DNA from: a bacterium
GTDB taxonomy: Bacteria; Vulcanimicrobiota; Xenobia; Xenobiales; JADMJV01
DNA length: 64,000 bases
NCBI GenBank assembly: GCA_030149525.1
Contig: JASBRJ010000363.1
Span: 1 to 64,000, forward strand
Direction of reading: 5' to 3'
In this document: positions 32,279-40,551 of the stretch, in pieces
Layout of the letters: each line of letters starts with the position of its first letter
How positions within the stretch are numbered: the stretch's first letter is position 1
Program-made: the position numbers and the translations under genes
Notes under the pieces: model-generated
The model's database searches: none
What the model saw: only the letters and a program-made list of their open reading frames with translations
Told to the model about the DNA's origin: nothing

Positions 32279-33562
32279 TTAGCCCCGAGGTAGAACCACT
32301 TCGAAGGTTGTTCCCCGCCCCTCGCTGCTCTCCACATCGATGCGTCCTCCGTGGGACTCCACCAACCGTCTCACGATGAAAAGACCGAGCCCCGTTCCTC
32401 TGATGGCGCGATCCTGTTCCAGTCGCACAAAACGAGCGAAGAGTTTCTTACGTCCCTCTTCCGACATTCCCAGCCCTTGATCTCTGATCCAGATATGGTC
32501 ATGGCCGTTTCGGGCTTGGTGGCGAAGTTGAATACGGCCGCCCTTGGGAGAATACTTCACCGCGTTCTCAATGAGATTGCCGAAAATCTGAGACAATCTG
32601 GAAGGGTCGCCGTTGATCACGGTTTCTTCGCTCACGCCCACATCAAACTCAAAGGCGTCTCTTCTATGAGCCTCCATGGGTGCCAGCACAAGAGAGAGTT
32701 CTTCCTCCAAAATCGGCTTGAGCCGAATCGGCTTCTTTTCCAAGCTTAGAGTGTGGCCGTCCTCGAGTTTTTGAATGTCTAGATAGGTGGAGACGAGCCG
32801 GGAAGCTCGGGCGATGGCCTGTTCTAGATCATGAATGACCTCTTGCTGGCTGTCGCTCGGTTGGGTTCGTTTGAGAAGGGCCAGACCTGTTTTCATGACC
32901 GTAAGAGGGCCTTTGAGATCATGGGAGGCGATGGACATAAAGGACGACACGGTCTCCTTATAAACTTGAAGTTCCAGGGCCCTGGCTTGTTCTGCGTGTT
33001 CGCGCTTGAGAGCCTCTTCCCGTTCTTCGATGAGCCGAATGTTCTCCAGACAGATAGCAGCCTGGGCGGCAAAGCTTGGGAGAATTTCCCTGTGATCGTC
33101 GGAGAATTTTCGATTGATCTTAGAGTCTAAGTAGAGCACTCCAAGAACTTTTTGATGAATCGTGAGCGGTTCGCAAACGATGGATCTGAGGCCGAAAAGC
33201 TCCATGCTTTGGGACCGAATCTCTCCGCTCACTCCTCCTGTCCAGTAGGCGCGCTTCTTTTCCTCCACCGCTTTGATAATGGCCGTGGAGGAGGCCTGGA
33301 AGCTTTCTGATTTTAACTCTTCGGGCAAGATTCTACACGCGGCCACCGGCTTTAGACCGCCCAAGGGCTGGTCTTTTTCAAGGGGGCCTTGCAGGAGCAG
33401 AAGATAGCCTCGTTCGGCTCCTGTCATTTCGACCGCTCCGTCAATGAGTTTCTGAAACAACTCGGAGGGCTCGGTGATAGCCGTAATGTAGCGAGTTATT
33501 TCGATCAGTTTCTGGTATGCCACAGGGAGCGCCGTCATAGAGCGATTTTCTTTCCTATCCAT
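32279..33562 (-). CDS. GAF-domain sensor histidine kinase
   Basis: The 427-residue cytoplasmic protein has a GAF domain at about residues 12-175 (ITEPSELFQKLIDGAVEMTGAERGYLLLL... EPLTIHQKVLGVLYLDSKI), then a coiled-coil linker. The HisKA H-box is FMSIASHDLKGPLTVMKTG, N-box QIFGNLIENAVKYSPKGG, G1 IRDQGLGM and G2 RGTGLGLFIV. It has no membrane helix. ATG 33562 may be replaced by an ATG eight codons later. It lies four bases after the MFS/spermidine-synthase-TPR gene and is likely co-transcribed with it. The response regulator at 31574-32272 is convergent, so pairing is uncertain. Confidence 0.88.
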   Translation of the reverse strand: MDRKENRSMTALPVAYQKLIEITRYITAITEPSELFQKLIDGAVEMTGAERGYLLLLQGPLEKDQPLGGLKPVAACRILPEELKSESFQASSTAIIKAVEEKKRAYWTGGVSGEIRSQSMELFGLRSIVCEPLTIHQKVLGVLYLDSKINRKFSDDHREILPSFAAQAAICLENIRLIEEREEALKREHAEQARALELQVYKETVSSFMSIASHDLKGPLTVMKTGLALLKRTQPSDSQQEVIHDLEQAIARASRLVSTYLDIQKLEDGHTLSLEKKPIRLKPILEEELSLVLAPMEAHRRDAFEFDVGVSEETVINGDPSRLSQIFGNLIENAVKYSPKGGRIQLRHQARNGHDHIWIRDQGLGMSEEGRKKLFARFVRLEQDRAIRGTGLGLFIVRRLVESHGGRIDVESSEGRGTTFEVVLPRG

Positions 33563-33566
33563 CGAG

Positions 33567-36500
33567 CTATGAGTTCCTCAAGATGGTGAGGTACTCCAGG
33601 GCTCGCTGGTTGTTGGGACTACGGCTAAGAACCTTCTTGAAGGTCTCGGCTGATTCGGAGTTCTTACCTAGTTTTGCCAGGACCACTCCTAGATTGATGA
33701 GAGCTCTGGAGTCGTTGGGGGTCAGTTCTAACAGGGAACGGTAAGCCTTCTCCGCTTCCTGAAGCTGATCGGCTGCCACGTAGGCCTCTGCCAGCCCCCA
33801 GTAACCCAGAACCGAGGCGTAGTTGAGTTTAGTGGCCTTCTGGAAATAGGGGATGGACTGCACAGGCTCTTTTCGGGCCAGCATCAGTTGACCCCAGAGT
33901 TCGTTGGCCCGGGCGGTCTCGCCGTGATGCGTCATGTAGGGTGCCAAGACTGTTTCGGCTTCGGCGAGTTGTTGGGATTGAATGAGACAGCGTGCCAAGC
34001 CTCGAGTGAGGCGCTCTCCGGTTCCCGGCGGCGGGTCTTTTAGGGCCCGTCTGTAGAGGTCGGCTGCCACCTGAAAGTTCCGGTATTTCTCTTCAAACTC
34101 CGCCGTCAAGGCTGCGGCCAGACTGTTCTGAGGCTCAAGTTTTAAAGCTAAAGCGAAACGCTTACGGGCGGCCTCTTCGCGTTTTGAAGGCTCCAAACGA
34201 AGAGCCATCTGGGCCATGAGAAGCGCCGAGCTTGCGGTGTCTCCCCGCACAGCTGTTTCAGGCATGTCCTGGATTCGTTGGATGTTCACCCAACCTTGAG
34301 CCAGAGACAACTCCTTTTCCGCGGTGAGCGGGAGCAAGGCCGGATGCGTCTTGGCTTTCTCAAAAAGCGAGTCGATGACCGCACCGAGATCGGTGGGCCG
34401 GTACAGGTTGAAAGGAGCCGAGTATTCCAGAGCCGGTTTGTCGTCGGTATTGAAGAGCTTTGATCGATCGCTCTTCATAAAATCCTCTCGACTGAACAGG
34501 TACTGACCGAAGAGGTTCTCCGGCTCAAAAAGACCGATATTGTAGAAATCCGACTGTATCTCCGGGTTTGACTCCCAGCGGGCTCTCAATCTCTCGGGGT
34601 CCAGAGTGAGCTTCTCGTTGGAACCGATAAGGAGAAGGTCTCCGTAGCTTGACATCCAGACCGAGCCTTCTGGAAAGGCGGTAAAAAAGGTATGGAGCAC
34701 CATGTCGGTCTCCTTGACCGAGGCTGCATAGAGATTGAACCATTGACACATCACTCCGCCGGGATTGAGCCGCTGAGCGCACTTCTGATAGAACTCCAGG
34801 GTAAAAAGGTTTCCGATACCGGCAATCCATGGGTTGGACGGCTCGGAGGCGATGATGTCGAACGTGTCGGGGGAGCCCAGGATAAAGGTCCGGCCGTCGG
34901 TGGCGTGCACCTGAACTCGAGGATCCTTGAGGATGAAGTCGTTGTGAATTCCCCAATACTTTTGAGCTTCCACCACGGCGTGCTCCAGTTCGACGACGTC
35001 GACGTGCTCCACACCCTTGATGGTTGCCAGCGCTTCGGCCGATTGTCCACCGCCCAATCCTATGACCGCGATTCTTTTCGGATCGGAATGAAACATGGCG
35101 GGGAGATATCCGGCCAGATATTGAGTCTGCTGATCTCCTTGAGCCAAGGACGCGTCGGTTTTTCCGTTCACCTTGAGAACCAGTTCATCACTCCCGTCTA
35201 ACATGACGGTGACAGTGCAAGAGAGTCCGTCTCGATAAAAGGCGGGCTCTTCGTAGAGTAACGATTCGGAACCGGCTTGAAAGTATCGAGGGGCCGAAAA
35301 TCCTACCCCTCCGGTCATCAGTCCCGGTTCCCAGGCTGGAAGAGCTGCCACCATCACGATGGTGAGGAGGGGAGCGAGAAGGCTCGGGTGCGGTTTGCTC
35401 TTTCGGCCCACCAGCAAGAGCAAGAGTGCTACCAAGAGGTTGGCAACGGCTGCCAGTTTGAGAGTGGTCTGAGCGCCCAGAACAGGAATACAAACGAAGC
35501 CGGCAAGAATCGAGCCGATGATACAGCCAAGTGTGTTCGCGCTATAAATCTCTCCAACACTCTTGCCCAGGCCGCTGAGGCTTTGGGTGTAGAGTTGATT
35601 CGCCAGAGGAAAGGCTAGACCCATCAGGAGCGTGGGAAGAAATAGGAGAAGCGCCGATAGCCCGACGTCGACGGCCAGAACCGTGTAGAGCCCGGAATAG
35701 AAAAGATCGAACCGTCTCATGACGTAGAGAAATAGCAGAGGAAGAACTCCCAGCAAAGGGATACTCACGGCTCCAGCCAGACCTATACTCGCTTGCAGCC
35801 AGGCCAGACTTGTGAGGGTCGGTCTTCGTTTGCCCAAGAGTTTGGGATAGAGCAGGCTGCCCAGACCGAGCCCGGCCAAGAAGGTTGTGAGGATGGTCGT
35901 AAAGGCGTAAGTAGAGGAGCCCAAAGAGAGGGCCAGACCTCGAGTCCACGCGATCTGGAATCCCATAGAGGAAACTCCCGCCATCCCGAAGCTCAAAGGG
36001 ACCAGCCAGGTGGGCCATCCGGGACTCTCAGGGCTTTTTTCCGCCTCCTCTGAAAGGGTCATTTGAGGAGAGGTTTCCACTCGATGAGAGGCCGGTCGTC
36101 TGCCGATCCCCACCGCCAGAGCGCCGATAGTAAGGTTGGTCAGGGCCGTCAGGGAGACGGAGGCTAGAGAGCCCAGTTGAGGCAGAAGGACAAAACCTGC
36201 CAATCCGGCTCCTGTGAACGCTCCCAAGGTGTTCAGCCCGTACAGGCGGGCCAAAAGATGCCCTACGGTAGCTTTCTCCAGGACCAGCAATCGACTCATA
36301 ACAGGAAGGGTTGCCCCCATGGCGGTGGTGGGTGGAACGAGCACCAACATGGCAAAGGCGAGGCAGGCAAAGTAGAGGGGAGATCCGGTCATTCCCCGAG
36401 TGGAAAGACCAAGGTAGGCGGATTCCACAAAGTTCAAAAGCGGAATGGATAGGAAGGCCCAGAGTCCTATGAAGATCTCGAGCGCCCCGTAAATTGCCAG

Positions 36501-36755
36501 AAAACGGCCTCGCTGTTGATTGGCGCGACGATCCGAGAGCCGACCGGCGATGAGGCTTCCAAGCCCAAGGCCGGTCATAAAGCAGGCGACCACCGTGCTG
36601 ACCGCGAGGACTGTGTGTCCAAAGATAAGGCTGAGACGACGGGTCCAGAGCACCTCATAGATAAGGCCGGTCATGCCCGAAATGAAAAAAAAGACGAGAG
36701 CCCACCGGAGATGGCGCCTGACGTCTTCTTTGATGGTATCTAGATGGCTCGTCAC
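33567..36755 (-). CDS. Membrane (MFS-like) - spermidine synthase-like - TPR fusion protein
   Basis: The 1062-residue protein begins with about 12-14 membrane helices in two MFS-like halves (residues ~15-215 and ~250-470; FFISGMTGLIYEVLWTRRL and MGFQIAWTRGLALSLGSS are repeated-type motifs of the SpeE-fused family). Next is a Rossmann methyltransferase/aminopropyltransferase domain (~520-740) with IAVIGLGGGQSAEALATIKG, VVELEHAVVEAQKYW, VHATDGRTFIL and ASEPSNPWIAGIGNLFTLEF. A TPR tail (~790-1062) has repeats such as AEKAYRSLLELTPNDSRALINLGVVLAKLG. The family is widespread, yet true polyamine synthesis is not proven for it. The sigma-factor gene precedes it by 107 bases and a GAF kinase gene follows. 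Confidence 0.85.
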   Translation of the reverse strand: MTSHLDTIKEDVRRHLRWALVFFFISGMTGLIYEVLWTRRLSLIFGHTVLAVSTVVACFMTGLGLGSLIAGRLSDRRANQQRGRFLAIYGALEIFIGLWAFLSIPLLNFVESAYLGLSTRGMTGSPLYFACLAFAMLVLVPPTTAMGATLPVMSRLLVLEKATVGHLLARLYGLNTLGAFTGAGLAGFVLLPQLGSLASVSLTALTNLTIGALAVGIGRRPASHRVETSPQMTLSEEAEKSPESPGWPTWLVPLSFGMAGVSSMGFQIAWTRGLALSLGSSTYAFTTILTTFLAGLGLGSLLYPKLLGKRRPTLTSLAWLQASIGLAGAVSIPLLGVLPLLFLYVMRRFDLFYSGLYTVLAVDVGLSALLLFLPTLLMGLAFPLANQLYTQSLSGLGKSVGEIYSANTLGCIIGSILAGFVCIPVLGAQTTLKLAAVANLLVALLLLLVGRKSKPHPSLLAPLLTIVMVAALPAWEPGLMTGGVGFSAPRYFQAGSESLLYEEPAFYRDGLSCTVTVMLDGSDELVLKVNGKTDASLAQGDQQTQYLAGYLPAMFHSDPKRIAVIGLGGGQSAEALATIKGVEHVDVVELEHAVVEAQKYWGIHNDFILKDPRVQVHATDGRTFILGSPDTFDIIASEPSNPWIAGIGNLFTLEFYQKCAQRLNPGGVMCQWFNLYAASVKETDMVLHTFFTAFPEGSVWMSSYGDLLLIGSNEKLTLDPERLRARWESNPEIQSDFYNIGLFEPENLFGQYLFSREDFMKSDRSKLFNTDDKPALEYSAPFNLYRPTDLGAVIDSLFEKAKTHPALLPLTAEKELSLAQGWVNIQRIQDMPETAVRGDTASSALLMAQMALRLEPSKREEAARKRFALALKLEPQNSLAAALTAEFEEKYRNFQVAADLYRRALKDPPPGTGERLTRGLARCLIQSQQLAEAETVLAPYMTHHGETARANELWGQLMLARKEPVQSIPYFQKATKLNYASVLGYWGLAEAYVAADQLQEAEKAYRSLLELTPNDSRALINLGVVLAKLGKNSESAETFKKVLSRSPNNQRALEYLTILRNS

Positions 36756-36861
36756 TGGGACGTTACAGTTTGAGAAAAAGGCAAGAAAAACCTCGCTGGA
36801 GTGTACGGAGAGTTTTCCTGCGACCCGCTAAACGGCCGCGTTACGACTTGGGCACGGCAGT

Positions 36862-37806
36862 TTAGTTCCACTGTGCGTTGGTAGCTAACTCTCGAAGTTT
36901 CTTGAGAGCCCGGAGTTCCTGTTGTCGAATCGACTCCCGGGACACGCCGAAAATATCGGCCAGTTCAGAGAATGTTCGACCACTTCCGCCGTCAAATCCG
37001 TAGCGCAAAGCCAGCAAGGTACGCTCCTTATCGGAGAGATGAGAAAGGAGCCAGGCCAACGACTCTCGTTCCAGGCCCGGAGTCTCCAGATCCTCCTGGC
37101 CGGGAATCAAGTCTTTGAGGGTGCTGTCCGACTCTTCCCCCACCGATATCTCAAGGGAGACCGGGGTCGAAGCCATGCTGAGAATGGTCTGCAGCTTACT
37201 CTGAGCACGCTGTTCGAGGCGGTTGACCATCTTTTTCACTCTGGGATCGTCGTGGTCGAGGCTCTTGTCCCGATGTTTGCGAACCGCTTTGCGGCGGGCT
37301 GTCTCATGATCTACGGGAAGGATCTCCTGGGCGGCCTCTTCCAGTGTAGCGTCGCTTCCCCGGGCGGAGCGGACCTGGTTATTCAACTTCCGGTACCTAC
37401 TGAGAAGTTCATTGATGTGAACCGGGAGACGAATGGTACGGCCTTTGTTGGCAATAGCACGAGAGATAGCTTGGCGAATCCACCAGCAAGCGTAGGTGGA
37501 GAAGCGGCATCCTTTGTCCGGGTCGAACTTGTCCACCGCTTCCAACAGGCCCAGATTGCCTTCCTGAACCATATCGGCCAGGGTCAAATCGGGGTGCCGG
37601 AATTTTCGAGCCACCTTCACCACTAACCTGAGATTCGCTTCGGCCAGGGCGATTTTCGCATCCTGGTCGCCTTCCTGAACCCGGCGGGCCAGGGCCTTTT
37701 CCTGCTCGGCGGTGAGCAGTTCCGTTTTGGAAATTTGTCGATAATACCCGGTGAGTTCATTCACCTGAGAAAATTCTTTACTTTTTTTTCGAGCCAACAC
37801 TGCCAT
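36862..37806 (-). CDS. Sigma-70 family RNA polymerase sigma factor (group 2, RpoD/SigA-like)
   Basis: The 314-residue protein has region 1.2 (VNELTGYYRQISKTELLTAEQEKALARRVQEG), region 2 (LRLVVKVARKFRHPDLTLADMVQEGNLGLLEAVDKFDPDKGCRFSTYACWWIRQAISRAI), region 3 with LPVHINELLSRYRK and region 4 (LSDKERTLLALRYGFDGGSGRTFSELADIFGVSRESIRQQELRALKKLR). Its size and the lack of a long region 1.1 suggest an alternative (group 2) sigma factor, though a primary factor cannot be ruled out. A strong AGGAGG (37819-37814 on the minus strand) and a CTACAATTGTAG palindrome precede it. The divergent intergenic region holds inverted repeats that may control it. Confidence 0.92.
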   Translation of the reverse strand: MAVLARKKSKEFSQVNELTGYYRQISKTELLTAEQEKALARRVQEGDQDAKIALAEANLRLVVKVARKFRHPDLTLADMVQEGNLGLLEAVDKFDPDKGCRFSTYACWWIRQAISRAIANKGRTIRLPVHINELLSRYRKLNNQVRSARGSDATLEEAAQEILPVDHETARRKAVRKHRDKSLDHDDPRVKKMVNRLEQRAQSKLQTILSMASTPVSLEISVGEESDSTLKDLIPGQEDLETPGLERESLAWLLSHLSDKERTLLALRYGFDGGSGRTFSELADIFGVSRESIRQQELRALKKLRELATNAQWN

Positions 37807-37821
37807 CAGAGAAACCTCCTG

Positions 37822-37833
37822 CTACAATTGTAG
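37822..37833 (-). promoter_or_regulatory. Palindrome with -10-like TACAAT before the sigma-factor gene
   Basis: CTACAATTGTAG is a perfect 12-base palindrome that reads TACAAT on the minus strand, 20 bases before the sigma-factor ATG. It may be a -10 element, an operator or both. No convincing -35 is visible. Confidence 0.35.
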
Positions 37834-37852
37834 AGGTGACGACAGTCTTATG

Positions 37853-37994
37853 AGTCCACCGAGAGGACAGACTTGCCGCCGAGGTTGTGGACCGGTGGTC
37901 TACCTCCATCGATTGCCCGGTTGACCCCGAGGTGTTTTTTGCGTTGTTTACAGCCCCTAGAGGGTCGTCTGACAGTCCACCGACCGGTCCACAA
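37853..37994. repeat. Inverted and direct repeats in the sigma-factor/amidotransferase intergenic region
   Basis: TTGTGGACCGGT (37885-37896) and ACCGGTCCACAA (37983-37994) are exact 12-base inverted repeats 86 bases apart. AGTCCACCGA occurs at 37853-37862 and 37974-37983 as a direct repeat. The sites lie inside the 223-base divergent gap 37807-38029, which holds no gene. They look like multiple binding sites for one regulator, with looping possible. Confidence 0.45.
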
Positions 37995-38029
37995 AGGAAT
38001 CCCCACACCAACGTTCTATTTGGGCATCT

Positions 38030-38770
38030 ATGGCAAAAGATGAACCCCGTTTTCTGCTGGTGTCCACCAGGCTTGAAAAATTTATGGAAGAACACGAGTT
38101 AGGCTGTCTGGTCAGAGCAGGCGAGCTGAGCAAAGAGGATTTCCGAGTTTTCAACGCAACCAGCGAGCCCATCACTCCCGACCTCAGCGAGAAATACGAA
38201 GCTGTCTTCATTGGCGGAACAGGCGACTTTTCCGTGGCTCAAGACCGGCCGGAATGGTTCGATAAGCTGGCCGAGTGGACCCGTACCTTACTCGAGAAGA
38301 ACGTTCCCACCCTGGGGTTGTGCTATGGCTTTCATCTCATGGCTCACGCCGTGGGAGGTGAAGTTAAAACCCGACCAGACTTGGAAGAAACAGGAACTTT
38401 TGAAGTTCGCCTCACTCGCGCCGGTGAGAGCGACAGGTTGCTCAAGTGTCTGCCGCAAAGGTTTCTCGCTCAGCAAGGTCACCACGACGTAGTTCTCTCC
38501 ATGCCTGGGGATTGGATACGCCTGGCCGACAGTGAACGCTGTCATTGGCAGGCTTTCAAGCATCCCGAGAAACCGTTCTACGGGCTCCAATTCCATCCGG
38601 AGTTGAGACGGGAAGACTTCATGGACCGTATGAGAGCTTACGCAGACAGCTACGCCAGCACGCCTGAGGTCTTTGAGGAGATCAATAAGCAGGTGCAGCA
38701 GACCCACAATGAAGAAGTGATTCGCTCCTTCCTCAGACTGGTGGAAGAATCGCAAAAACAAGGAGCTTAA
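38030..38770 (+). CDS. Class I glutamine amidotransferase-like protein
   Basis: The 246-residue protein has a GATase1 domain with nucleophile Cys near residue 97 in TLGLCYGFHLMAHAVGG and the catalytic His-Pro-Glu in YGLQFHPELRREDF. It is stand-alone and related to the GuaA/YfeJ-like branch that often acts on free glutamine or gamma-glutamyl compounds. The C-terminal tail (PEVFEEINKQVQQTHNEEVIRSFL) is helical. The substrate is not known. No Shine-Dalgarno site is obvious. It precedes hisC by six bases. HisH would normally sit with other his genes and has a different context, so I do not call it hisH. Confidence 0.8.
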   Translation: MAKDEPRFLLVSTRLEKFMEEHELGCLVRAGELSKEDFRVFNATSEPITPDLSEKYEAVFIGGTGDFSVAQDRPEWFDKLAEWTRTLLEKNVPTLGLCYGFHLMAHAVGGEVKTRPDLEETGTFEVRLTRAGESDRLLKCLPQRFLAQQGHHDVVLSMPGDWIRLADSERCHWQAFKHPEKPFYGLQFHPELRREDFMDRMRAYADSYASTPEVFEEINKQVQQTHNEEVIRSFLRLVEESQKQGA

Positions 38771-38776
38771 CTCTCT

Positions 38777-39904
38777 GTGCCCACTCCCAAACTGAGTGAA
38801 CTCATTCCCGAGCACATCAGAAATTTGCAGCCCTACCGGGCCGGACGAACCATTGAGGAGGTCCAAGAAGAGTTCCAACTTGACAGTGTGGTAAAGTTGG
38901 CCTCCAACGAAAACCCTTTGGGCCCTCCCGAGAGCGCTCAAAAGGCCGCTATGGAAGCCCTGGCTTCAGGTCACCGATACCCTGATCCGGCTGCTCGTGC
39001 GCTGCGCCGGAAACTGGCGGAACGATACGATTTGAAGCTTGAGAATATCATCGTGGGTGCCGGCTCCGAGGGGATCTTGGCCAGTATCGTTCGGGTCTTC
39101 TTGGAGGGAGACGACGAGGTCCTGACAGCCGATGCCGCCTTTCTCGGTTTCCCTATCCTGTGTCGAACCCGGGGGATCGAGCCCACCACCGTTCCGCTCA
39201 ACAGCGAGTATCGCTTCGACCTGGAAGCCCTGGCCGAAGCGATCACCGATCGAACCAAGCTTATCTATCTCTGCAATCCGAACAATCCCACCGGAACCAT
39301 TTTCACCAAGTCGGAATTCGACCGGTTCATGAAGAAGATCCCGGCCCGAGTGCTGGTGATTCAGGATGAGGCCTATTGCGAGTTCGCTGCCACCAATCCG
39401 GAGTTTCCCGACTCCATGGATTACAGATACGACAACGTGATTACTCTGAGAACGTTTTCAAAAGCCTACGGGCTGGCCGGATTTCGGGTGGGTTACGGAT
39501 TCGGTCACCATGAGTTGATCGAAGCTCTCTGGAAGGTGAAGTTGCCGTTCGAACCGAGCGGAGTCGCGCAGGCCGCGGCGCTAGCCGCTCTGGGAGACTC
39601 CGAATACCTCATCGAGGCCCTCAAGATCAACCAGCAGGGCAAAGATTATCTCGGCCGAGAGCTCCGGCGGCTGAGAGTTCAGTCGTACGAAAGCTACACC
39701 AATTTTCTCATGATGGTTTTTCAGTCCGAGGAGCAGGTTCAGTATCTCTTTCTCGAGCTGCAGAAAAGAGGGGTCATCACCCGACCACTCGTTCAGGCCG
39801 GTCTGCCGAAGTGTCTTCGAGTTTCCATCGGTCTACCGGAAGAAAATCGGCGTTTTGTCGACGCTTTGGAGGAGATCGTCAAAGGTCTCCCAACCCCCTA
39901 TTAA
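38777..39904 (+). CDS. hisC: Histidinol-phosphate aminotransferase
   Basis: The 375-residue class I/II (fold type I) PLP enzyme starts at GTG 38777, with AAGGAG about 11 bases upstream. Motifs: LASNENPLGPPESAQKA, GAGSEGILASIVRVFLEGDDEV, LCNPNNPTGTIF, DEAYCEFA, FSKAYGLAGFRVGYG with the PLP lysine near residue 229, and PSGVAQAAALAALGDSEYL. It converts imidazole-acetol phosphate and glutamate to histidinol phosphate, and may also act on aromatic amino acids. Related members serve as phenylalanine aminotransferases, so the aro genes upstream make either role reasonable. It ends two bases before the flavin-reductase-like ATG. Confidence 0.9.
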   Translation: MPTPKLSELIPEHIRNLQPYRAGRTIEEVQEEFQLDSVVKLASNENPLGPPESAQKAAMEALASGHRYPDPAARALRRKLAERYDLKLENIIVGAGSEGILASIVRVFLEGDDEVLTADAAFLGFPILCRTRGIEPTTVPLNSEYRFDLEALAEAITDRTKLIYLCNPNNPTGTIFTKSEFDRFMKKIPARVLVIQDEAYCEFAATNPEFPDSMDYRYDNVITLRTFSKAYGLAGFRVGYGFGHHELIEALWKVKLPFEPSGVAQAAALAALGDSEYLIEALKINQQGKDYLGRELRRLRVQSYESYTNFLMMVFQSEEQVQYLFLELQKRGVITRPLVQAGLPKCLRVSIGLPEENRRFVDALEEIVKGLPTPY

Positions 39905-39906
39905 CT

Positions 39907-40551
39907 ATGCTTCTTATTCCTTCACAGTGTTCTGAGTGGAGACCGGTTTACCGTTTGTTGACGGCGCTGGTTCAGCCTCGACCCATCGCATGGGTGTCCT
40001 CGCTTTCCTCCGACGGAGTTGCCAATCTCGCCCCTTTCTCTTTCTTCAATGTGGTGTGCGCCAAGCCCCCCACCGTTGTCTTTTGCCCTATGTGGTCCGG
40101 GCCCCAAGCGCTGAAAAAAGACACTGTTAAGAATATTGAAGAGACCGGAGAATTCGTCATTCAGATTGTCTCCGGTGAGTTGGCTGAGAAAATGAATCTC
40201 ACTTCCTGTGAGGTTTCGGCCCAGGTGAGTGAGTTCGACCTGGCCGGATTGACCCGGGCCGAGTCTCGTTGCGTCAAAGCGCCGCGAGTCGCTGAGGCGA
40301 AAGCCTTTCTCGAGTGTAAGCTGGATCGGATCATCCCTGTTGGGGAGGGCTCGGGGGCCGGCTGCATGATACTGGGAGAAGTTCTCTGTATCGATATCGA
40401 CGAGAGCGTTATGATGGAAGGTGATCGCGTTTGCGGTGAACGACTTGACCCCATCGGGCGACTGGCCGGGAGCGATTATTGCCACACCGGCGAGACTTTC
40501 AGTTTTGAACGGCCCACTCCTGAAGAGGTTGGAAGGCCCGGCCGTAGTTGA
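39907..40551 (+). CDS. Flavin reductase-like (FMN-binding split barrel) protein
   Basis: The protein has about 214 residues from ATG 39907; the frame stays open from 39811, but that part is hisC in another frame. It carries the flavin-reductase-like split-barrel motif PRPIAWVSSLSSDGVANLAPFSFFNVVCAKPPTVVFCP, then DTVKNIEETGEFVIQIVS and the conserved end GRLAGSDYCHTGETFSFERP. Proteins of this type bind FMN and either reduce flavin for a partner monooxygenase or act as orphan oxidoreductases. It overlaps the TPR gene through a shared TTGA (40548-40551). Confidence 0.85.
   Translation: MLLIPSQCSEWRPVYRLLTALVQPRPIAWVSSLSSDGVANLAPFSFFNVVCAKPPTVVFCPMWSGPQALKKDTVKNIEETGEFVIQIVSGELAEKMNLTSCEVSAQVSEFDLAGLTRAESRCVKAPRVAEAKAFLECKLDRIIPVGEGSGAGCMILGEVLCIDIDESVMMEGDRVCGERLDPIGRLAGSDYCHTGETFSFERPTPEEVGRPGRS

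Noticed and set aside
37897-37943. Possible small RNA terminator (T run near 37935)
   Set aside because: The pairing before the T run is only five bases with a large loop, too weak to call.
38030-38770. Possible hisH because hisC follows
   Set aside because: The amidotransferase does not have HisH-like motifs or length, and no hisF/hisA/hisI is near.
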